The notes beneath the pieces are model-generated. The model made no database searches. It saw only the letters and a list, made by a program, of their open reading frames with translations, and was not told the DNA's origin. This document shows, piece by piece, positions 18,909-28,846 of a stretch of DNA of 64,000 bases; positions within the stretch are counted from its first letter, which is position 1; each line of letters begins with the position of its first letter. The stretch covers positions 434,001-498,000 of the forward strand of contig NZ_JANCOJ010000001.1 of the NCBI RefSeq assembly GCF_024295625.1, read 5' to 3'. This stretch comes from Streptococcus sp. CF8_St5-11. GTDB taxonomy: Bacteria; Bacillota; Bacilli; Lactobacillales; Streptococcaceae. Made by a program: the position numbers and the translations under genes.

Positions 18909-19772
18909 TTAGAAGACTGGTTGGTCCATTCCTTCTGAAGATTCTTCGATCACTTTCTTCACATTGTCTTTGTTATAGGCTTTGATGATTTCTTTGATTG
19001 CTTTTGCTTTATCAGATTTTTCCCAATCTTTCTTAGCAGCGATCACGTTGTACCATTGTTTTGAGTTGTTGTCTTTCTTTTCAACATAGATAGCTTTTTT
19101 GAAATCAACGCCTGCTTCACGAACGAAGGTATTATTGATGACTGCAGCATCTACTGATGGAAGAGCAGATGGTGTTTGTGAAGCATCCAATTCAGAAATC
19201 TTCAAATCTTTTGAATTTTCTTTGATGTTTGACACGTTTGCCAATTGACCATCTTTGGTATCCAATTTAATCAAACCAGCTGATTGCAAGACATACAAGG
19301 CACGGCTTTCATTTGTTGGGTCATTTGGTACAGCGATTGTTCCACCTTTAGGAATTTCTTTAATTGAAGTGTATTTGTTTTTACCGTTTTCTGTACCAGA
19401 GTAAAGACGGATTGGAGCGATGTACGTATCTGCTACTGCAACAAGGGCATTGTCGTTTTTAGAGTTCCAGTTATCAAGGAAGTTGTAGTGTTGGAAAGCA
19501 TTGATATCCACGCTACCATCTTTTACAGCCACGTTTGGTTGTGAGTAGTCTGTAAATTGAGTGAATTCCAATTTGATTCCTGTTTTAGCGTCATCCAAGT
19601 TCTTTTGAACTTGATCCCAACGAGCTTTTTCAGTGTCGCTCAAAGTCATAACACCCACTTTTACAGTTGTTTCACCATCTTTGCTAGATGATTTTGAAGA
19701 ACCACATGCTGCAAGAGCAAATGTTGCAATAGCTGCAAGAGCTGTTAAACCAAGAATTTTTTTCAATTTCAT
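18909..19772 (-). CDS. metQ: Methionine-binding lipoprotein MetQ (NlpA family)
   Basis: 287 residues. A lipoprotein signal (LALAACGS) puts the acylated cysteine at residue 23. The mature part has the NlpA/MetQ pattern, including FTDYSQPNVAVKDGSVDINAFQHYNFL and the VPNDPTNESRAL methionine-site loop. It captures methionine outside the membrane for MetNP. It lies 24 bases after a second binding-protein gene and 72 bases before the M20 peptidase gene. Confidence 0.95.
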   Translation of the reverse strand: MKLKKILGLTALAAIATFALAACGSSKSSSKDGETTVKVGVMTLSDTEKARWDQVQKNLDDAKTGIKLEFTQFTDYSQPNVAVKDGSVDINAFQHYNFLDNWNSKNDNALVAVADTYIAPIRLYSGTENGKNKYTSIKEIPKGGTIAVPNDPTNESRALYVLQSAGLIKLDTKDGQLANVSNIKENSKDLKISELDASQTPSALPSVDAAVINNTFVREAGVDFKKAIYVEKKDNNSKQWYNVIAAKKDWEKSDKAKAIKEIIKAYNKDNVKKVIEESSEGMDQPVF

Positions 19773-19796
19773 TTTGAAGTCTCCTTTAATTATATA

Positions 19797-20624
19797 TTAT
19801 TCTTTAATATCTTTTGCTTCTGGTAGATAAACTCCACCAAAGTATTTTTTAGACAGTTTTTCAAGGGTTCCATTGTCATAGAGTTCCTTGATACGTTTGT
19901 TGACAAATTTTTGAAGGTCTTTATCTTCTTTTGCAATAATTGGATACACATAAGGTTGTTGGTCGCTTGGAAGCTCGATAACCTTCAAGTTGTCATAGCC
20001 TTGATCACGAATGATAGTATCTACTGAGATCCGTTCGAAGATCTTGTAATCTGTACGACCATCCGCTAAATTAGCCATGATGGTTTGAATGGTTCCATCT
20101 GTGTATTGTAAGTTAGTTGGATTATCTGAATGTTTTTTATTGTAATCTTCTAATTGTTTAGCAGTAGATGTTCCTTGAACAACTTCTGTTTTCTTGCCAC
20201 CAATGTCATCCAACGATTTAATAGAAGAATCTTTTGGTACGACCAACACTAATGGATTACGAGCATATGGATTTGGATAGAGGTATTTTTCTTCCCGCTC
20301 TTTTGAGTAACTAATGTTGTTGGCACCGATTTGGAAACGGTCACTATCTAAGCCAGCAAAGACGGAAGACCACTCTGTTTTGTTAAAGTTTACTTCATAT
20401 TTGTCTGAACCTTTGAAGATTTCACGCAAAACTTCGATTTCATAACCGGTTAGCTTGCCGTCTTTTTCTTCGTAAGAGAATGGTTTGGTTGTTCCAACAG
20501 TCCCAACTTCAATGGTTTTCTTACCACTGGCTGATTTACCAGATGAACATGCTACTAAAGCACTGGTTGCAAGGACTGCAACTAATCCTAAAGCAGAATA
20601 CTTAATCACTTTTTTTAGATTCAT
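19797..20624 (-). CDS. Amino acid ABC transporter substrate-binding lipoprotein
   Basis: 275 residues, family 3 extracellular solute-binding protein. Signal and lipobox (LVACSS) place the lipidated cysteine at residue 26. The mature domain begins with the amino-acid binding pattern [22 protein letters not shown]. No own permease or ATPase is adjacent, so it may feed MetNP or another importer; in pneumococcus a similar gene also precedes metQ. The ligand may be methionine, cystine or a related compound; this is inference. Confidence 0.88.
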   Translation of the reverse strand: MNLKKVIKYSALGLVAVLATSALVACSSGKSASGKKTIEVGTVGTTKPFSYEEKDGKLTGYEIEVLREIFKGSDKYEVNFNKTEWSSVFAGLDSDRFQIGANNISYSKEREEKYLYPNPYARNPLVLVVPKDSSIKSLDDIGGKKTEVVQGTSTAKQLEDYNKKHSDNPTNLQYTDGTIQTIMANLADGRTDYKIFERISVDTIIRDQGYDNLKVIELPSDQQPYVYPIIAKEDKDLQKFVNKRIKELYDNGTLEKLSKKYFGGVYLPEAKDIKE

Positions 20625-20750
20625 AGGATCTCCTTATTCGTTTCAGGCACATAAAACGCCATTTTAAAAGTATTTTTTTATTTTATCAGAAAAGCATTCA
20701 CTTGCCTAATATATATTTTTTATGGAGGTGATAGTTTTTCTTTATCACAC

Positions 20751-21890
20751 TTATTTTTCTTTGAAATACCGCAATAAAGCTTGCGCATTTTCAACATAAT
20801 AGGGAACCGACACCTCAAAGGCTGCATCATCGATGGTCATGTGATCATGATGGAGGTCTGGCGCATCCGGCTCTCCATTTGAACCGATAAAGGCAAAGAC
20901 TCCAGGAATTCGTTCTTGGTAAAAGGCGAAGTCTTCTCCAGCTGTAGATGGATTTGCTGGAAGCACCTCAGCCAAGTCTTGTGAAGCTTCCCAAACGACT
21001 TTGGTCAATTCCTCATCATTAAAGGTAACAGGCGGGGTCACTCCCCACTCAAAAGCCACATCCACTTCCAGGCTTTTTGCTATATGACGAATGATGGAAA
21101 TGAAATGTTCCTTCAACTCTCTTTGCACACTCGGATTAAAGGAGCGAATCGTTCCTTCAAAATAGCCTGATTTTGGGAGTACATTCCAGGTTGAACCCAC
21201 ATCTAGATGCGTTATCGATAAAACAGCTGTTTCAAAGGGAGAAATGGTCCGTGAAATTAATAATTGTACATTCTGAACCATGGTTGTGACGGCTGTTACC
21301 GTATCAACTCCCAAATCCGGTCTTGCAGCATGGCTACTAACCCCTGTTACGGTGACCTTAAATTTCTCTACCCCTGCCATCATAGCTCCAGCATTCAAAG
21401 CAAGTTGTCCTGCTTTTAGCTGAGGCATATTATGAAAACCAATAATTCCTTGAACATCCTCCAACAGTCCTGTTGCTAAAACGTCAGAAGCACCTTCTGA
21501 AATTTCTTCTGCCGGTTGAAAGATCAAGCGTATTGTCCCTTCCAGCAGGTCTTCTTTTTCCTTGAGAAGAGCTGCTGCTCCTAGAAGACTGGTTTGATGA
21601 AAATCATGGCCACAAGCATGCATGACACCTGGATGTTGACTTTGGTAGGGCAGATTTGTTTGTTCCAAAATTGGAAGAGCATCGATATCTGCACGTAGCG
21701 CCACCACTGGTTTACCAAATCCAATTTCTGCAATCAGACCAGTTTTTAACCCACTCTCTAAAATACGAATCCCCAACTCTTCCAAACGTTCCCTTAGAAA
21801 GGCGGTTGTCTGGTATTCTTGACCAGACAATTCAGGGTGTTGGTGGATATAGTGGCGAATCTCTGCTAACTCTTCATAAGAAAAAGACAC
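20751..21890 (-). CDS. M20 family amidohydrolase
   Basis: 379 residues of the hippurate hydrolase/N-acyl amino acid hydrolase type. The metal-binding motifs are MHACGHDFHQT (about 91-101) and QPAEEISEGA (about 124-133), with a bacterial dimerisation insert between. Such enzymes remove acyl groups from N-acyl amino acids. A MET-box lies 82 bases before its start, so the gene is likely repressed or activated with the methionine regulon, suggesting N-acyl-methionine or an S-containing acyl amino acid as substrate. A 126-base gap separates it from the next gene. Confidence 0.85.
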   Translation of the reverse strand: MSFSYEELAEIRHYIHQHPELSGQEYQTTAFLRERLEELGIRILESGLKTGLIAEIGFGKPVVALRADIDALPILEQTNLPYQSQHPGVMHACGHDFHQTSLLGAAALLKEKEDLLEGTIRLIFQPAEEISEGASDVLATGLLEDVQGIIGFHNMPQLKAGQLALNAGAMMAGVEKFKVTVTGVSSHAARPDLGVDTVTAVTTMVQNVQLLISRTISPFETAVLSITHLDVGSTWNVLPKSGYFEGTIRSFNPSVQRELKEHFISIIRHIAKSLEVDVAFEWGVTPPVTFNDEELTKVVWEASQDLAEVLPANPSTAGEDFAFYQERIPGVFAFIGSNGEPDAPDLHHDHMTIDDAAFEVSVPYYVENAQALLRYFKEK

Positions 21891-21971
21891 AAGCCTTCAT
21901 CTCCTTTCAAACTTAAAATTATTCTATCACTAATAGGTGTTTCCGTCTAATTCCTGTTTCTTGGGTTTTGA

Positions 21972-21988
21972 TATAGTTTCAAACTATA
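21972..21988 (-). promoter_or_regulatory. MET-box (MtaR/MetR-type operator)
   Basis: TATAGTTTCAAACTATA is a perfect 17-base palindrome and an exact match to the streptococcal MET-box consensus TATAGTTTSAAACTATA known for methionine genes under LysR-type control. It lies 82 bases upstream of the amidohydrolase gene, which heads the 13701-21890 methionine region. Confidence 0.85.
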
Positions 21989-21996
21989 GATAAAAA

Positions 21997-22023
21997 CACT
22001 CCTAGATTCACGTTCTAGGAGTG
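21997..22023 (-). terminator. Rho-independent terminator of the lipoprotein gene
   Basis: Minus-strand hairpin with arms CACTCCTAGA and TCTAGGAGTG followed by TTTTTA, 13 bases after the stop codon at 22036. It sits only 9 bases from the MET-box. Confidence 0.9.
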
Positions 22024-22035
22024 CCAAATTCCGCA

Positions 22036-23124
22036 TTAAGAAAGATTTCCCTCGAATTTTTCCATAAAGCTATCACTATTATAGGCTTTTTCCACTTCCC
22101 ATTTGCCATCTTTCTTAACAAAGGTCAACTGGTAGTCGTACCGATCCGGCGTCGTCAAGGGGCGATCTGCAAGAGAAGCCATCATTTCCTCTCTATAGGC
22201 TTTGTTTTGAGCCTGATTGGCCTCAATGATACTCGAATAATCTTTCCGATGTTCTTGATAGAAGGTCTGCATGTGGTTTAAAATCGTCTTTTCCATGCTG
22301 ACAGTCTCAGGATTTAGACTAATGACCACCTTGTCCGGGAGATATTGTTTAACCTTATAGGTTAATTTAGCGCGCTTTGCATTTTCCTTTTCATAAGCAT
22401 CGATAAACTGGGTCACTTCTTCTTCTGGGAATTGGTAATCATGCAATTGACGGGTAAAATCAGCCGCAAATTTCGCACGGAAATCACTGGCTTCCTTTTT
22501 CAAATCAGTTCCCAAAACAAAAGCATTATCCTTTTTGACCTTTCGTTGGCCACTAAAGTAAACTTGATTGATGTATTCATCAGCTAGAAGGGTGGAAGCT
22601 TCCACCTTGTCCTCATACTGAGAAGAATCCACCACAAATTTTAGAGGCTTCGTTTTTTTATCAGAGCTATAGGTTTTTCGTTCATACTGCACTTCGTATT
22701 TTTTGCCTTTTTCGACTGGAAAGACGATATAGCCGGTCATTTTTTTATCCTGGGCCAACTGATCACTCTTGAGCAATTGGAAGGCTTCCGTTTGGTCATA
22801 AATCCCTGACTGCAATTTGACCTTGTTATTCTCCGCATCGTAGATGGTGATATCTGAATCTGACACGTTGATAGATTCTTTGGAAACATTCTTAAATTCT
22901 AATTGAAGGGCCAAATAAGTGCCGTCTTCTGAGTCATTGAGGACAGGCGGTTTGATGTATTGCCCTCCTTTTAGGCTCAGCTCTACTTGACCGTCAGATG
23001 CTGAGCTTTTCGCCGCTTTTTCCGTCTTTGATTGCTGCGAATTTGTCTTTTGACCAGTGGTGCCACAAGCTACTAGACTCAAAGTCGCCACAGCAAATAG
23101 GGTCCATTTAAAAATCTTTTTCAT
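22036..23124 (-). CDS. Lipoprotein with DUF4352- and DUF5105-like domains
   Basis: About 362 residues. The start at 23124 (MKKIFKW) has AAGGAG 6 bases upstream. A lipobox (SLVACG) gives a lipidated cysteine at about residue 20, followed by a Ser/Lys-rich linker. The first domain (about 45-165) looks like the immunoglobulin-like DUF4352; the second (about 175-360) like DUF5105. Exported lipoproteins of this kind are common in streptococci and their role is unknown. It is a single-gene unit. Confidence 0.75.
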   Translation of the reverse strand: MKKIFKWTLFAVATLSLVACGTTGQKTNSQQSKTEKAAKSSASDGQVELSLKGGQYIKPPVLNDSEDGTYLALQLEFKNVSKESINVSDSDITIYDAENNKVKLQSGIYDQTEAFQLLKSDQLAQDKKMTGYIVFPVEKGKKYEVQYERKTYSSDKKTKPLKFVVDSSQYEDKVEASTLLADEYINQVYFSGQRKVKKDNAFVLGTDLKKEASDFRAKFAADFTRQLHDYQFPEEEVTQFIDAYEKENAKRAKLTYKVKQYLPDKVVISLNPETVSMEKTILNHMQTFYQEHRKDYSSIIEANQAQNKAYREEMMASLADRPLTTPDRYDYQLTFVKKDGKWEVEKAYNSDSFMEKFEGNLS

Positions 23125-23211
23125 TCTCATCTCCTTAAAAAAGTTTTGTTCTATTTTAACATCTTTTTCTATCTATGTATACGCTATATAGTGATAACTC
23201 TTCCCTGTCAT

Positions 23212-23244
23212 AAAAAGGCTAAGACCTTCGTCTCAACCTTTTTA
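23212..23244 (-). terminator. Rho-independent terminator of the EamA transporter gene
   Basis: Minus-strand imperfect hairpin AAAAAGGTTGAGAC gaag GTCTTAGCCTTTTT, 23 bases after the stop codon; the arms themselves contribute the A- and T-tracts. Confidence 0.75.
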
Positions 23245-23267
23245 CTAAAATATGATTGGTTTTGATT

Positions 23268-24179
23268 TTACAGGATGCCTTTTTCTTTTTGAATCATGAA
23301 ATCCTTGAGGGAAATCAAGAGAACTGCAAGGAGGATCATGGCCATCCCAATCACATCAACCATAAAAAAATGCTCCTTCATAATGACAAAGGCAAAGAAA
23401 ACTGCCGAAACAGGCTCAAAGGACGCCAGCAAGCTTCCTTTAACGGCTCCTACCAAAGAGGTTCCTTTCAGAAAGGCTGTATAGGCAAAAATCGTCCCAA
23501 TCACCACCAAGCCAAAAAGGGCCATCCAGGTATCGAGTCTGTAGTTTCCAGAAGAAGAGAGAAGGCCACTAAAAGGGAGCATTAGGATTCCTGGAATAGT
23601 CATCCCAACTCCAATCACCAGCATACTTCCCCATTTTTGAATTAAGTTCAGAGGTAGAATGATGTAAAGGGCATAGGCAAATGCTGATACCACTCCCCAA
23701 GCCAAACCTTTGGGATTGATGGCCAATTGATTGAGTTGACCATGGGTTGCTATTAAGAATGTGCCACCAATCGCTAGAAGCATCGAAAACACTTCTGCTA
23801 GTGTAGGGGCCACCTTATCCATGATACAGGTATAGGCTAAAATTCCCACTGGACAGAGATACTGTAACACCGTAGCAGTCCCAGCATTGGTTTCAGCAAT
23901 TGCCTCTAAATAGGTCAACTGAGTCAATAACAATCCTAAAAAGGCAAAAATAAGAAGGGGAAGGTAGGAAGATTTATCTTTGGCAAAGGCCAAAAACTTC
24001 TCCTTATCTGCAACGTAGGAAAGAAGAATAAGGACAATTCCAGAAAAAAGCAAACGGAGATTTGTTAACTCAATAGCCGAAAATCCATGAACCATTAAAT
24101 ATTGCCCGCTAACTCCGGATAGTCCCCAAGCGATCCCAGCGATCAAGGTCATGAGTGTTCCTTTCATCGTCTTTGACAT
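23268..24179 (-). CDS. EamA (DMT superfamily) transporter
   Basis: 303 residues with ten membrane segments arranged as two EamA repeats (about 5-140 and 155-290), the layout of drug/metabolite exporters such as RhaT/YdcZ relatives. No cytoplasmic or binding domain is attached. The substrate is unknown; family members export amino acids, metabolites or drugs. Monocistronic, with its own terminator. Confidence 0.85.
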   Translation of the reverse strand: MSKTMKGTLMTLIAGIAWGLSGVSGQYLMVHGFSAIELTNLRLLFSGIVLILLSYVADKEKFLAFAKDKSSYLPLLIFAFLGLLLTQLTYLEAIAETNAGTATVLQYLCPVGILAYTCIMDKVAPTLAEVFSMLLAIGGTFLIATHGQLNQLAINPKGLAWGVVSAFAYALYIILPLNLIQKWGSMLVIGVGMTIPGILMLPFSGLLSSSGNYRLDTWMALFGLVVIGTIFAYTAFLKGTSLVGAVKGSLLASFEPVSAVFFAFVIMKEHFFMVDVIGMAMILLAVLLISLKDFMIQKEKGIL

Positions 24180-24223
24180 AGTCCCCTCCTAAATCTGTTC
24201 CTTACTTTTATTGTATCATAAAA

Positions 24224-24245
24224 GGCCGAAACGAAACGTTTCAGC
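24224..24245 (-). terminator. Rho-independent terminator of the butanediol dehydrogenase gene
   Basis: Minus-strand stem GGCTGAAACG / CGTTTCGGCC with a short loop followed by TTTTAT, about 30 bases after the stop codon. Confidence 0.8.
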
Positions 24246-24273
24246 CTCATATATTTCATATAAATTTATTCGC

Positions 24274-25317
24274 TTATTCAGGTTGAACCAAGATCTTGAT
24301 TTGAGATTTATCTTGTGTTAATTCAACAAATCCTTCTTCAACAATATTTTCCAATTTAATTTTCTTGGTAACCAATTTTTCAGCAGAGAAGTAGCCTTGT
24401 TCCATCAATTCCAACACTTTAGGGAAGATATGACGGTAGGCAATAATTCCTTTGAGAGATTTTTCTTGGATAGCGAATTCATTTGGATTGATGCTAGCTT
24501 CACGTTCCCAGATAGATACGACCATACATTCCCCAGCTTTATGAACCGCTGCCAAGGCTTGACCTAAAACAACTGGAACCCCAGTCACTTCATAAGAAAC
24601 ATCTGCTCCACCACCTGTCAAGCGATGGATGGCTTCGACAATTGTTTCTCCTTCTTCTGGGCGAACAACGATTGCTCCCAATTCTTCCGCTTTCGCTTGG
24701 CGTTCAGGAGATAATTCAACCGCATAGATTTTTGATGCTCCTGCTGCACGAAGGGCTTCAACAATCAAAAGACCGATTGGACCCAAGCCAAAGATAACGG
24801 CTGTATCCCCAGTTTTCAATGCAGATTGACGAACGGCATAAACAGCAACAGCTGCAGGTTCTGTAAGCGCAGCTTGTTCATAGCTCAAGCTATCTGGAAT
24901 CACATGGACAAGATCACCGTCAAGGACACAATATTCGGCAAAACCACCATCTGCAGCAAGGCCGACAAAGTTCAAGTTTGGATCAAGGTTATAGTCACCG
25001 ATTAGGTTATGTTTTGCCAAAATTGGTTCAATCGTCACGCGATCCCCAACTTTGACACGAGTCACATCACTTCCGACTTCTACAATTTCACCAGAGAATT
25101 CATGTCCCAAAGTAACCGGTGCTTTTTGACCAGAATACACATGTTCTTCAGTTGGGATGAAGATCGGTCCATCCAAATATTCATGCAAGTCCGTCCCACA
25201 GATCCCTGTGAACTTAACTGCCACTTTTACTTGATGTGGTTGTACTTCAGGTACTTCCACTTCTTCGATACGAACGTCTTTTGCTGCATGCCAGCGAGCT
25301 GCTTTCATAGTAGCCAT
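24274..25317 (-). CDS. Zinc-dependent 2,3-butanediol dehydrogenase
   Basis: 347 residues of the medium-chain alcohol dehydrogenase family. The catalytic zinc ligands appear in GICGTDLHEY and GHEFSGEIVEVG, and the Rossmann motif is GLGPIGL (about 177-183). Overall pattern, with the insert PIFIPTEEHVYSGQKAPVTLGHE, fits (R,R)-butanediol/acetoin dehydrogenases, which reduce acetoin with NADH. The structural four-cysteine zinc cluster of other ADHs is absent, as usual in this group. AAAGGAG 8 bases upstream supports the first ATG. Confidence 0.88.
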   Translation of the reverse strand: MATMKAARWHAAKDVRIEEVEVPEVQPHQVKVAVKFTGICGTDLHEYLDGPIFIPTEEHVYSGQKAPVTLGHEFSGEIVEVGSDVTRVKVGDRVTIEPILAKHNLIGDYNLDPNLNFVGLAADGGFAEYCVLDGDLVHVIPDSLSYEQAALTEPAAVAVYAVRQSALKTGDTAVIFGLGPIGLLIVEALRAAGASKIYAVELSPERQAKAEELGAIVVRPEEGETIVEAIHRLTGGGADVSYEVTGVPVVLGQALAAVHKAGECMVVSIWEREASINPNEFAIQEKSLKGIIAYRHIFPKVLELMEQGYFSAEKLVTKKIKLENIVEEGFVELTQDKSQIKILVQPE

Positions 25318-25454
25318 AGGATAATCTCCTTTATATTTCCATGATTTGCATTTTCCTTTTCAGGAAACTCAACAAATCCATTGTAAGCCTTTTCACAAAC
25401 TTTGTCAAGAAAAAACTGAAGATGAAAAAAGAGCCGCCCTTCGCCTGCTCCTTC

Positions 25455-25838
25455 TTACCTCTTCTTGATTCGTGAATTCTCTATTCTCCAGCCCACAATC
25501 CAACCAAGGACAAGGAGATAATTTTCAAGCGCACCAATCCCATTGACCGGCAGATGATAGTGAAAATAACTGAAAAGATGATTGGTCCCAATTCCAAGCC
25601 CACCGATGATCAAGGCCACTAGTACCGTCCGAAGATAAAACCAATCGTATTTGAGATTGACGGCAATCAAGATCACAAGGACTGCCATATTCCAAATCCC
25701 AATCTCCCGTTGCCAACCGACAGAAATACCATATCCCGAATGATTGCCCATATAGGATGGAAAGAATAACTGGAAGATAATCGCTCCAGACATAGCGATA
25801 ATGACTAGGATAAATAAAACTCTTAAAAATTTGTTCAT
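25455..25838 (-). CDS. Small hydrophobic membrane protein of unknown function
   Basis: 127 residues with four predicted membrane segments and a basic end (RIENSRIKKR). No family motif is recognised. It stands alone between the butanediol dehydrogenase gene and gatB; a GC-rich imperfect hairpin with six T residues (about 25425-25450) follows it and may be a terminator. Confidence 0.6.
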   Translation of the reverse strand: MNKFLRVLFILVIIAMSGAIIFQLFFPSYMGNHSGYGISVGWQREIGIWNMAVLVILIAVNLKYDWFYLRTVLVALIIGGLGIGTNHLFSYFHYHLPVNGIGALENYLLVLGWIVGWRIENSRIKKR

Positions 25839-25908
25839 GTGACTCCTCCTAATGCTAGTTGATATGTAATGGTCTTTCCTATTCTAACACAATTTTATGG
25901 ATAGTAAA

Positions 25909-25928
25909 AACCAACCTCTCGGCTGGTT
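25909..25928 (-). terminator. Rho-independent terminator of gatCAB
   Basis: Minus-strand hairpin AACCAGCC gaga GGTTGGTT (one G.T pair) followed by a T-run, 10 bases after the gatB stop codon. Confidence 0.88.
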
Positions 25929-25937
25929 CTTTTTCTA

Positions 25938-27380
25938 TCAATCTTCTTTCAACTTCGCCAATTCTTGAGCAAGTAACTTGAGGGCTACTTGTGGGTTGGC
26001 TTGGCCTTTGGTTGCTTTCATAAGGAAGCCTGTGAAGGCCTTGTCAGCATTCCGTTTACCTGACTTGAAGTCGGCTACGGCTGCTTCATTGTCTGCGAAG
26101 ACTTGGTGGATGATTGGAATCAAGACTTCAGGGTCTGAAATCTGTACCAAGCCAGCTTTTTCGACGTATTCTCGCGCACCGCCACCGTTTTTCGCCAAGT
26201 GAACGAAGACTTTCTTGGCAATCTTAGAGGAGATGGTTCCATCTTCGATGATGGCAATCATTTCCACCAAGTTTTCTGGTGTCAATTGGATTTCTTCCAG
26301 CGTTTTACCTTCTGCGTTCGAGAATTGAGCCACTTCACCTTGGAGCCAGTTAGACACTTGCTTGGCATCTCCACCAAGGGCTACGGCTGCTTCAAAGAAG
26401 TCAGAAGTGACTTTCGTCGCTGTCAATTGGTTGGCATCATAGTCAGACAAGCCAAGCTCTGCCACATAGCGAGCACGGCGGTCTTTTGGAAACTCTGGCA
26501 ACTCCATGCGCATTTCCTCAATCCACTCATCTGAGATTTCAAACAATGGAAGGTCTGGTTCTGGGAAGTAACGGTAATCCGCTGCTCCTTCTTTGACACG
26601 CATAAGGATCGTGCTCTTGTTGGCTTCATCATAACGGCGTGTTTCTTGACGAATGACACCACCTGAACGCAAGATTTTCGCTTGACGCTCCACTTCGTAT
26701 TCAAGACCTTTACGGACGTTGGAGAAAGAGTTCAAGTTCTTCAACTCCGTCTTGGTACCAAATTCCTCTTGACCGTAGGGGCGAAGAGAAATGTTGGCAT
26801 CCACCCGCATCGATCCTTCTTCCATCTTGACGTCAGAAATGCCAGTGTATTGGATGACTTCTTTCAAAGCTGTCAAGTAGGCGTAGGCTTCTTCTGGAGA
26901 ACGCATGTCTGCTTCAGATACGATCTCAATCAATGGAACTCCTTGACGGTTGAGGTCTACATAAGAGAAGCCATCTGTTCCGTGGGTGTTCTTACCAGCA
27001 TCTTCTTCCAAGTGGGCCCGTTCAATCCCGATTTTCTTGGTTGAGCCGTCTTCCAATTGCACTTCAATCCAACCGTTGTATCCGATTGGCTCATCAAATT
27101 GCGAAATTTGGTAAGCTTTTGGATTATCAGGGTAGAAATAGTTCTTACGGTCAAAGTGCATGTGCTGGTGGATATCCATATTCAGGGCCAAAGCAGCCTT
27201 GATCCCAGCGTCCACAACACCCTTGTTCAAGACAGGAAGCACCCCTGGGAAAGACCAGTCGATCACATTGGTATTGGCATTTTGCTCGTTCCCAAAGTGA
27301 GCAGAGGTTGGTGAGAAAATTTTTGAGTTTGTATTCAATTCAACGTGGACTTCAAGTCCGATGACTGTTTCAAAGTTCAT
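25938..27380 (-). CDS. gatB: Aspartyl/glutamyl-tRNA amidotransferase subunit B
   Basis: 480 residues, full length. The N-terminal kinase-like domain opens with [10 protein letters not shown] and carries the metal/phosphate site [16 protein letters not shown]; the C-terminal YqeY-like tail binds tRNA. With GatA and GatC it converts Glu-tRNA(Gln) to Gln-tRNA(Gln), essential in streptococci lacking GlnRS. It overlaps gatA by one base and ends the operon. Confidence 0.97.
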   Translation of the reverse strand: MNFETVIGLEVHVELNTNSKIFSPTSAHFGNEQNANTNVIDWSFPGVLPVLNKGVVDAGIKAALALNMDIHQHMHFDRKNYFYPDNPKAYQISQFDEPIGYNGWIEVQLEDGSTKKIGIERAHLEEDAGKNTHGTDGFSYVDLNRQGVPLIEIVSEADMRSPEEAYAYLTALKEVIQYTGISDVKMEEGSMRVDANISLRPYGQEEFGTKTELKNLNSFSNVRKGLEYEVERQAKILRSGGVIRQETRRYDEANKSTILMRVKEGAADYRYFPEPDLPLFEISDEWIEEMRMELPEFPKDRRARYVAELGLSDYDANQLTATKVTSDFFEAAVALGGDAKQVSNWLQGEVAQFSNAEGKTLEEIQLTPENLVEMIAIIEDGTISSKIAKKVFVHLAKNGGGAREYVEKAGLVQISDPEVLIPIIHQVFADNEAAVADFKSGKRNADKAFTGFLMKATKGQANPQVALKLLAQELAKLKED

Positions 27381-28846
27381 TAATTGTCACCTCCGAAAAT
27401 AAGGGGTTGTTGCTTGTGATAATCCGTTGTTGCTTCAAAGGCAGCTGCAGCTTGGTAGATGGTCTCTTCCGAATACTTCGGACCAATCAACTGCAAACCA
27501 ACTGGAAGACCTTGAGCAAAACCTGCAGGAATCGAAATCCCTGGAAGACCTGCCAAGTTAACTGGAATGGTCAAGAGGTCCGCCAAGTACATGGCAACCG
27601 GATCATGGTTAAGCGAATCCAAATCAAAGGCCACGCTTGGAGCTGTAGGACCAAGGATGAGGTCGTAATCCGCAAAGACTTTTTCGAAGTCTTGGATAAT
27701 GAGGGTACGAACTTGTCCGGCTTTCTTGTAGTAAGCATCGTAGTAACCAGATGACAAACTGAAGGTTCCCAACATAATCCGACGTTTGACTTCATCACCA
27801 AAGCCTTGGCTACGAGTGTTCACGTAGATATCATCCAAGTTCTTAGCATCTTCCGCACGGAAACCATAACGAATCCCGTCAAAACGTTGCAAGTTTGATG
27901 AAGCTTCAGACGAAGCAATGATGTAGTAAACGGCAACCCCGTATTTAGAATGAGGCAGGCTGACTTCTTCGACAGTTGCTCCCAATTTTTCAAAGTGCTT
28001 AGCTGCATTAAGAATCGTTTCTTTGACTTCTGGGTCAATTCCTTCCCCTAGGTATTCTTTCGGAAGGGCAATCTTCATCCCTTTGATGTCTTGACCAATC
28101 TTAGAAGTAAAGTCTGCTACACGAACAGGTGCAGAAGTTGAATCTTTGGCATCTGCACTGGCAATCACATTAAGCAATTGCGCATTTTCCTTAACGGTTG
28201 GAGCAAACGGTCCAATTTGGTCGAGTGAGCTACCAAAGGCAATGAGACCGAAACGAGAAACTGTTCCATAGGTTGGCTTGAGTCCAACAATCCCATTGAA
28301 GGCAGCAGGCTGGCGAATAGAACCACCTGTATCTGAACCAAGGGACAAACGGACTTGTCCTGAAGCGACAGAAGCTGCTGAACCACTAGAAGATCCACCA
28401 GGCACCTTGCTGTGGTCCCAAGCATTCTTGGTTGGTCCATAGTAAGAAGTCTCACCAGATCCACCCATGGCAAACTCGTCCATGTTGGTTTTTCCGACAA
28501 CAATCATACCTTTAGCTTTGGCGTTAGCAACTGCTGTCGCATCAAAGATAGGCTCATAGTTATAGAGCATTTTTGAGGCCGCAGTTGTCAAGATGCCGTC
28601 AGTAGAGATGTTGTCTTTCACTGCAAATGGAATCCCTGATAGAAGATTATCTGCATCGATTCCTTTTTCATCAATGGCCTTGGCTTGTGCAAGGGCCGCT
28701 TCTTCAGCCACCGTCACAAATGCATTGACTGCTTCTTCACGCGCCTTGATATCGTCAAGTGTCGCTTGAGTCAATTCGGTTGCTGAAATTTCCTTAGAGA
28801 CAAGGAGGTCGTGCAACTCTTCAATGGTTTTATGGTTGAATGACAT
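27380..28846 (-). CDS. gatA: Aspartyl/glutamyl-tRNA amidotransferase subunit A
   Basis: 488 residues with the amidase signature. The Ser-cisSer-Lys catalytic set is seen in [11 protein letters not shown] (Lys near 78), [14 protein letters not shown] and [14 protein letters not shown] (nucleophilic serine). It releases ammonia from glutamine and passes it to GatB. One-base overlaps with gatC and gatB show a tightly coupled operon. Confidence 0.97.
   Translation of the reverse strand: MSFNHKTIEELHDLLVSKEISATELTQATLDDIKAREEAVNAFVTVAEEAALAQAKAIDEKGIDADNLLSGIPFAVKDNISTDGILTTAASKMLYNYEPIFDATAVANAKAKGMIVVGKTNMDEFAMGGSGETSYYGPTKNAWDHSKVPGGSSSGSAASVASGQVRLSLGSDTGGSIRQPAAFNGIVGLKPTYGTVSRFGLIAFGSSLDQIGPFAPTVKENAQLLNVIASADAKDSTSAPVRVADFTSKIGQDIKGMKIALPKEYLGEGIDPEVKETILNAAKHFEKLGATVEEVSLPHSKYGVAVYYIIASSEASSNLQRFDGIRYGFRAEDAKNLDDIYVNTRSQGFGDEVKRRIMLGTFSLSSGYYDAYYKKAGQVRTLIIQDFEKVFADYDLILGPTAPSVAFDLDSLNHDPVAMYLADLLTIPVNLAGLPGISIPAGFAQGLPVGLQLIGPKYSEETIYQAAAAFEATTDYHKQQPLIFGGDN

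Noticed and set aside
20700..20750. GTGATA...TATCAC inverted repeat upstream of the solute-binding protein gene, considered as a second MET-box
   Set aside because: It does not match TATAGTTTSAAACTATA beyond a short ATAGTTT stretch. It may be a weak hairpin after the amidohydrolase gene, but I cannot support a function.
23268..24179. Possible CRISPR or tandem repeats in AT-rich spacers across the window
   Set aside because: No regularly spaced direct repeats were found; the only repeated sequences are the 175-bp element, the AAGATACAAAG element, the BOX element and short operators.
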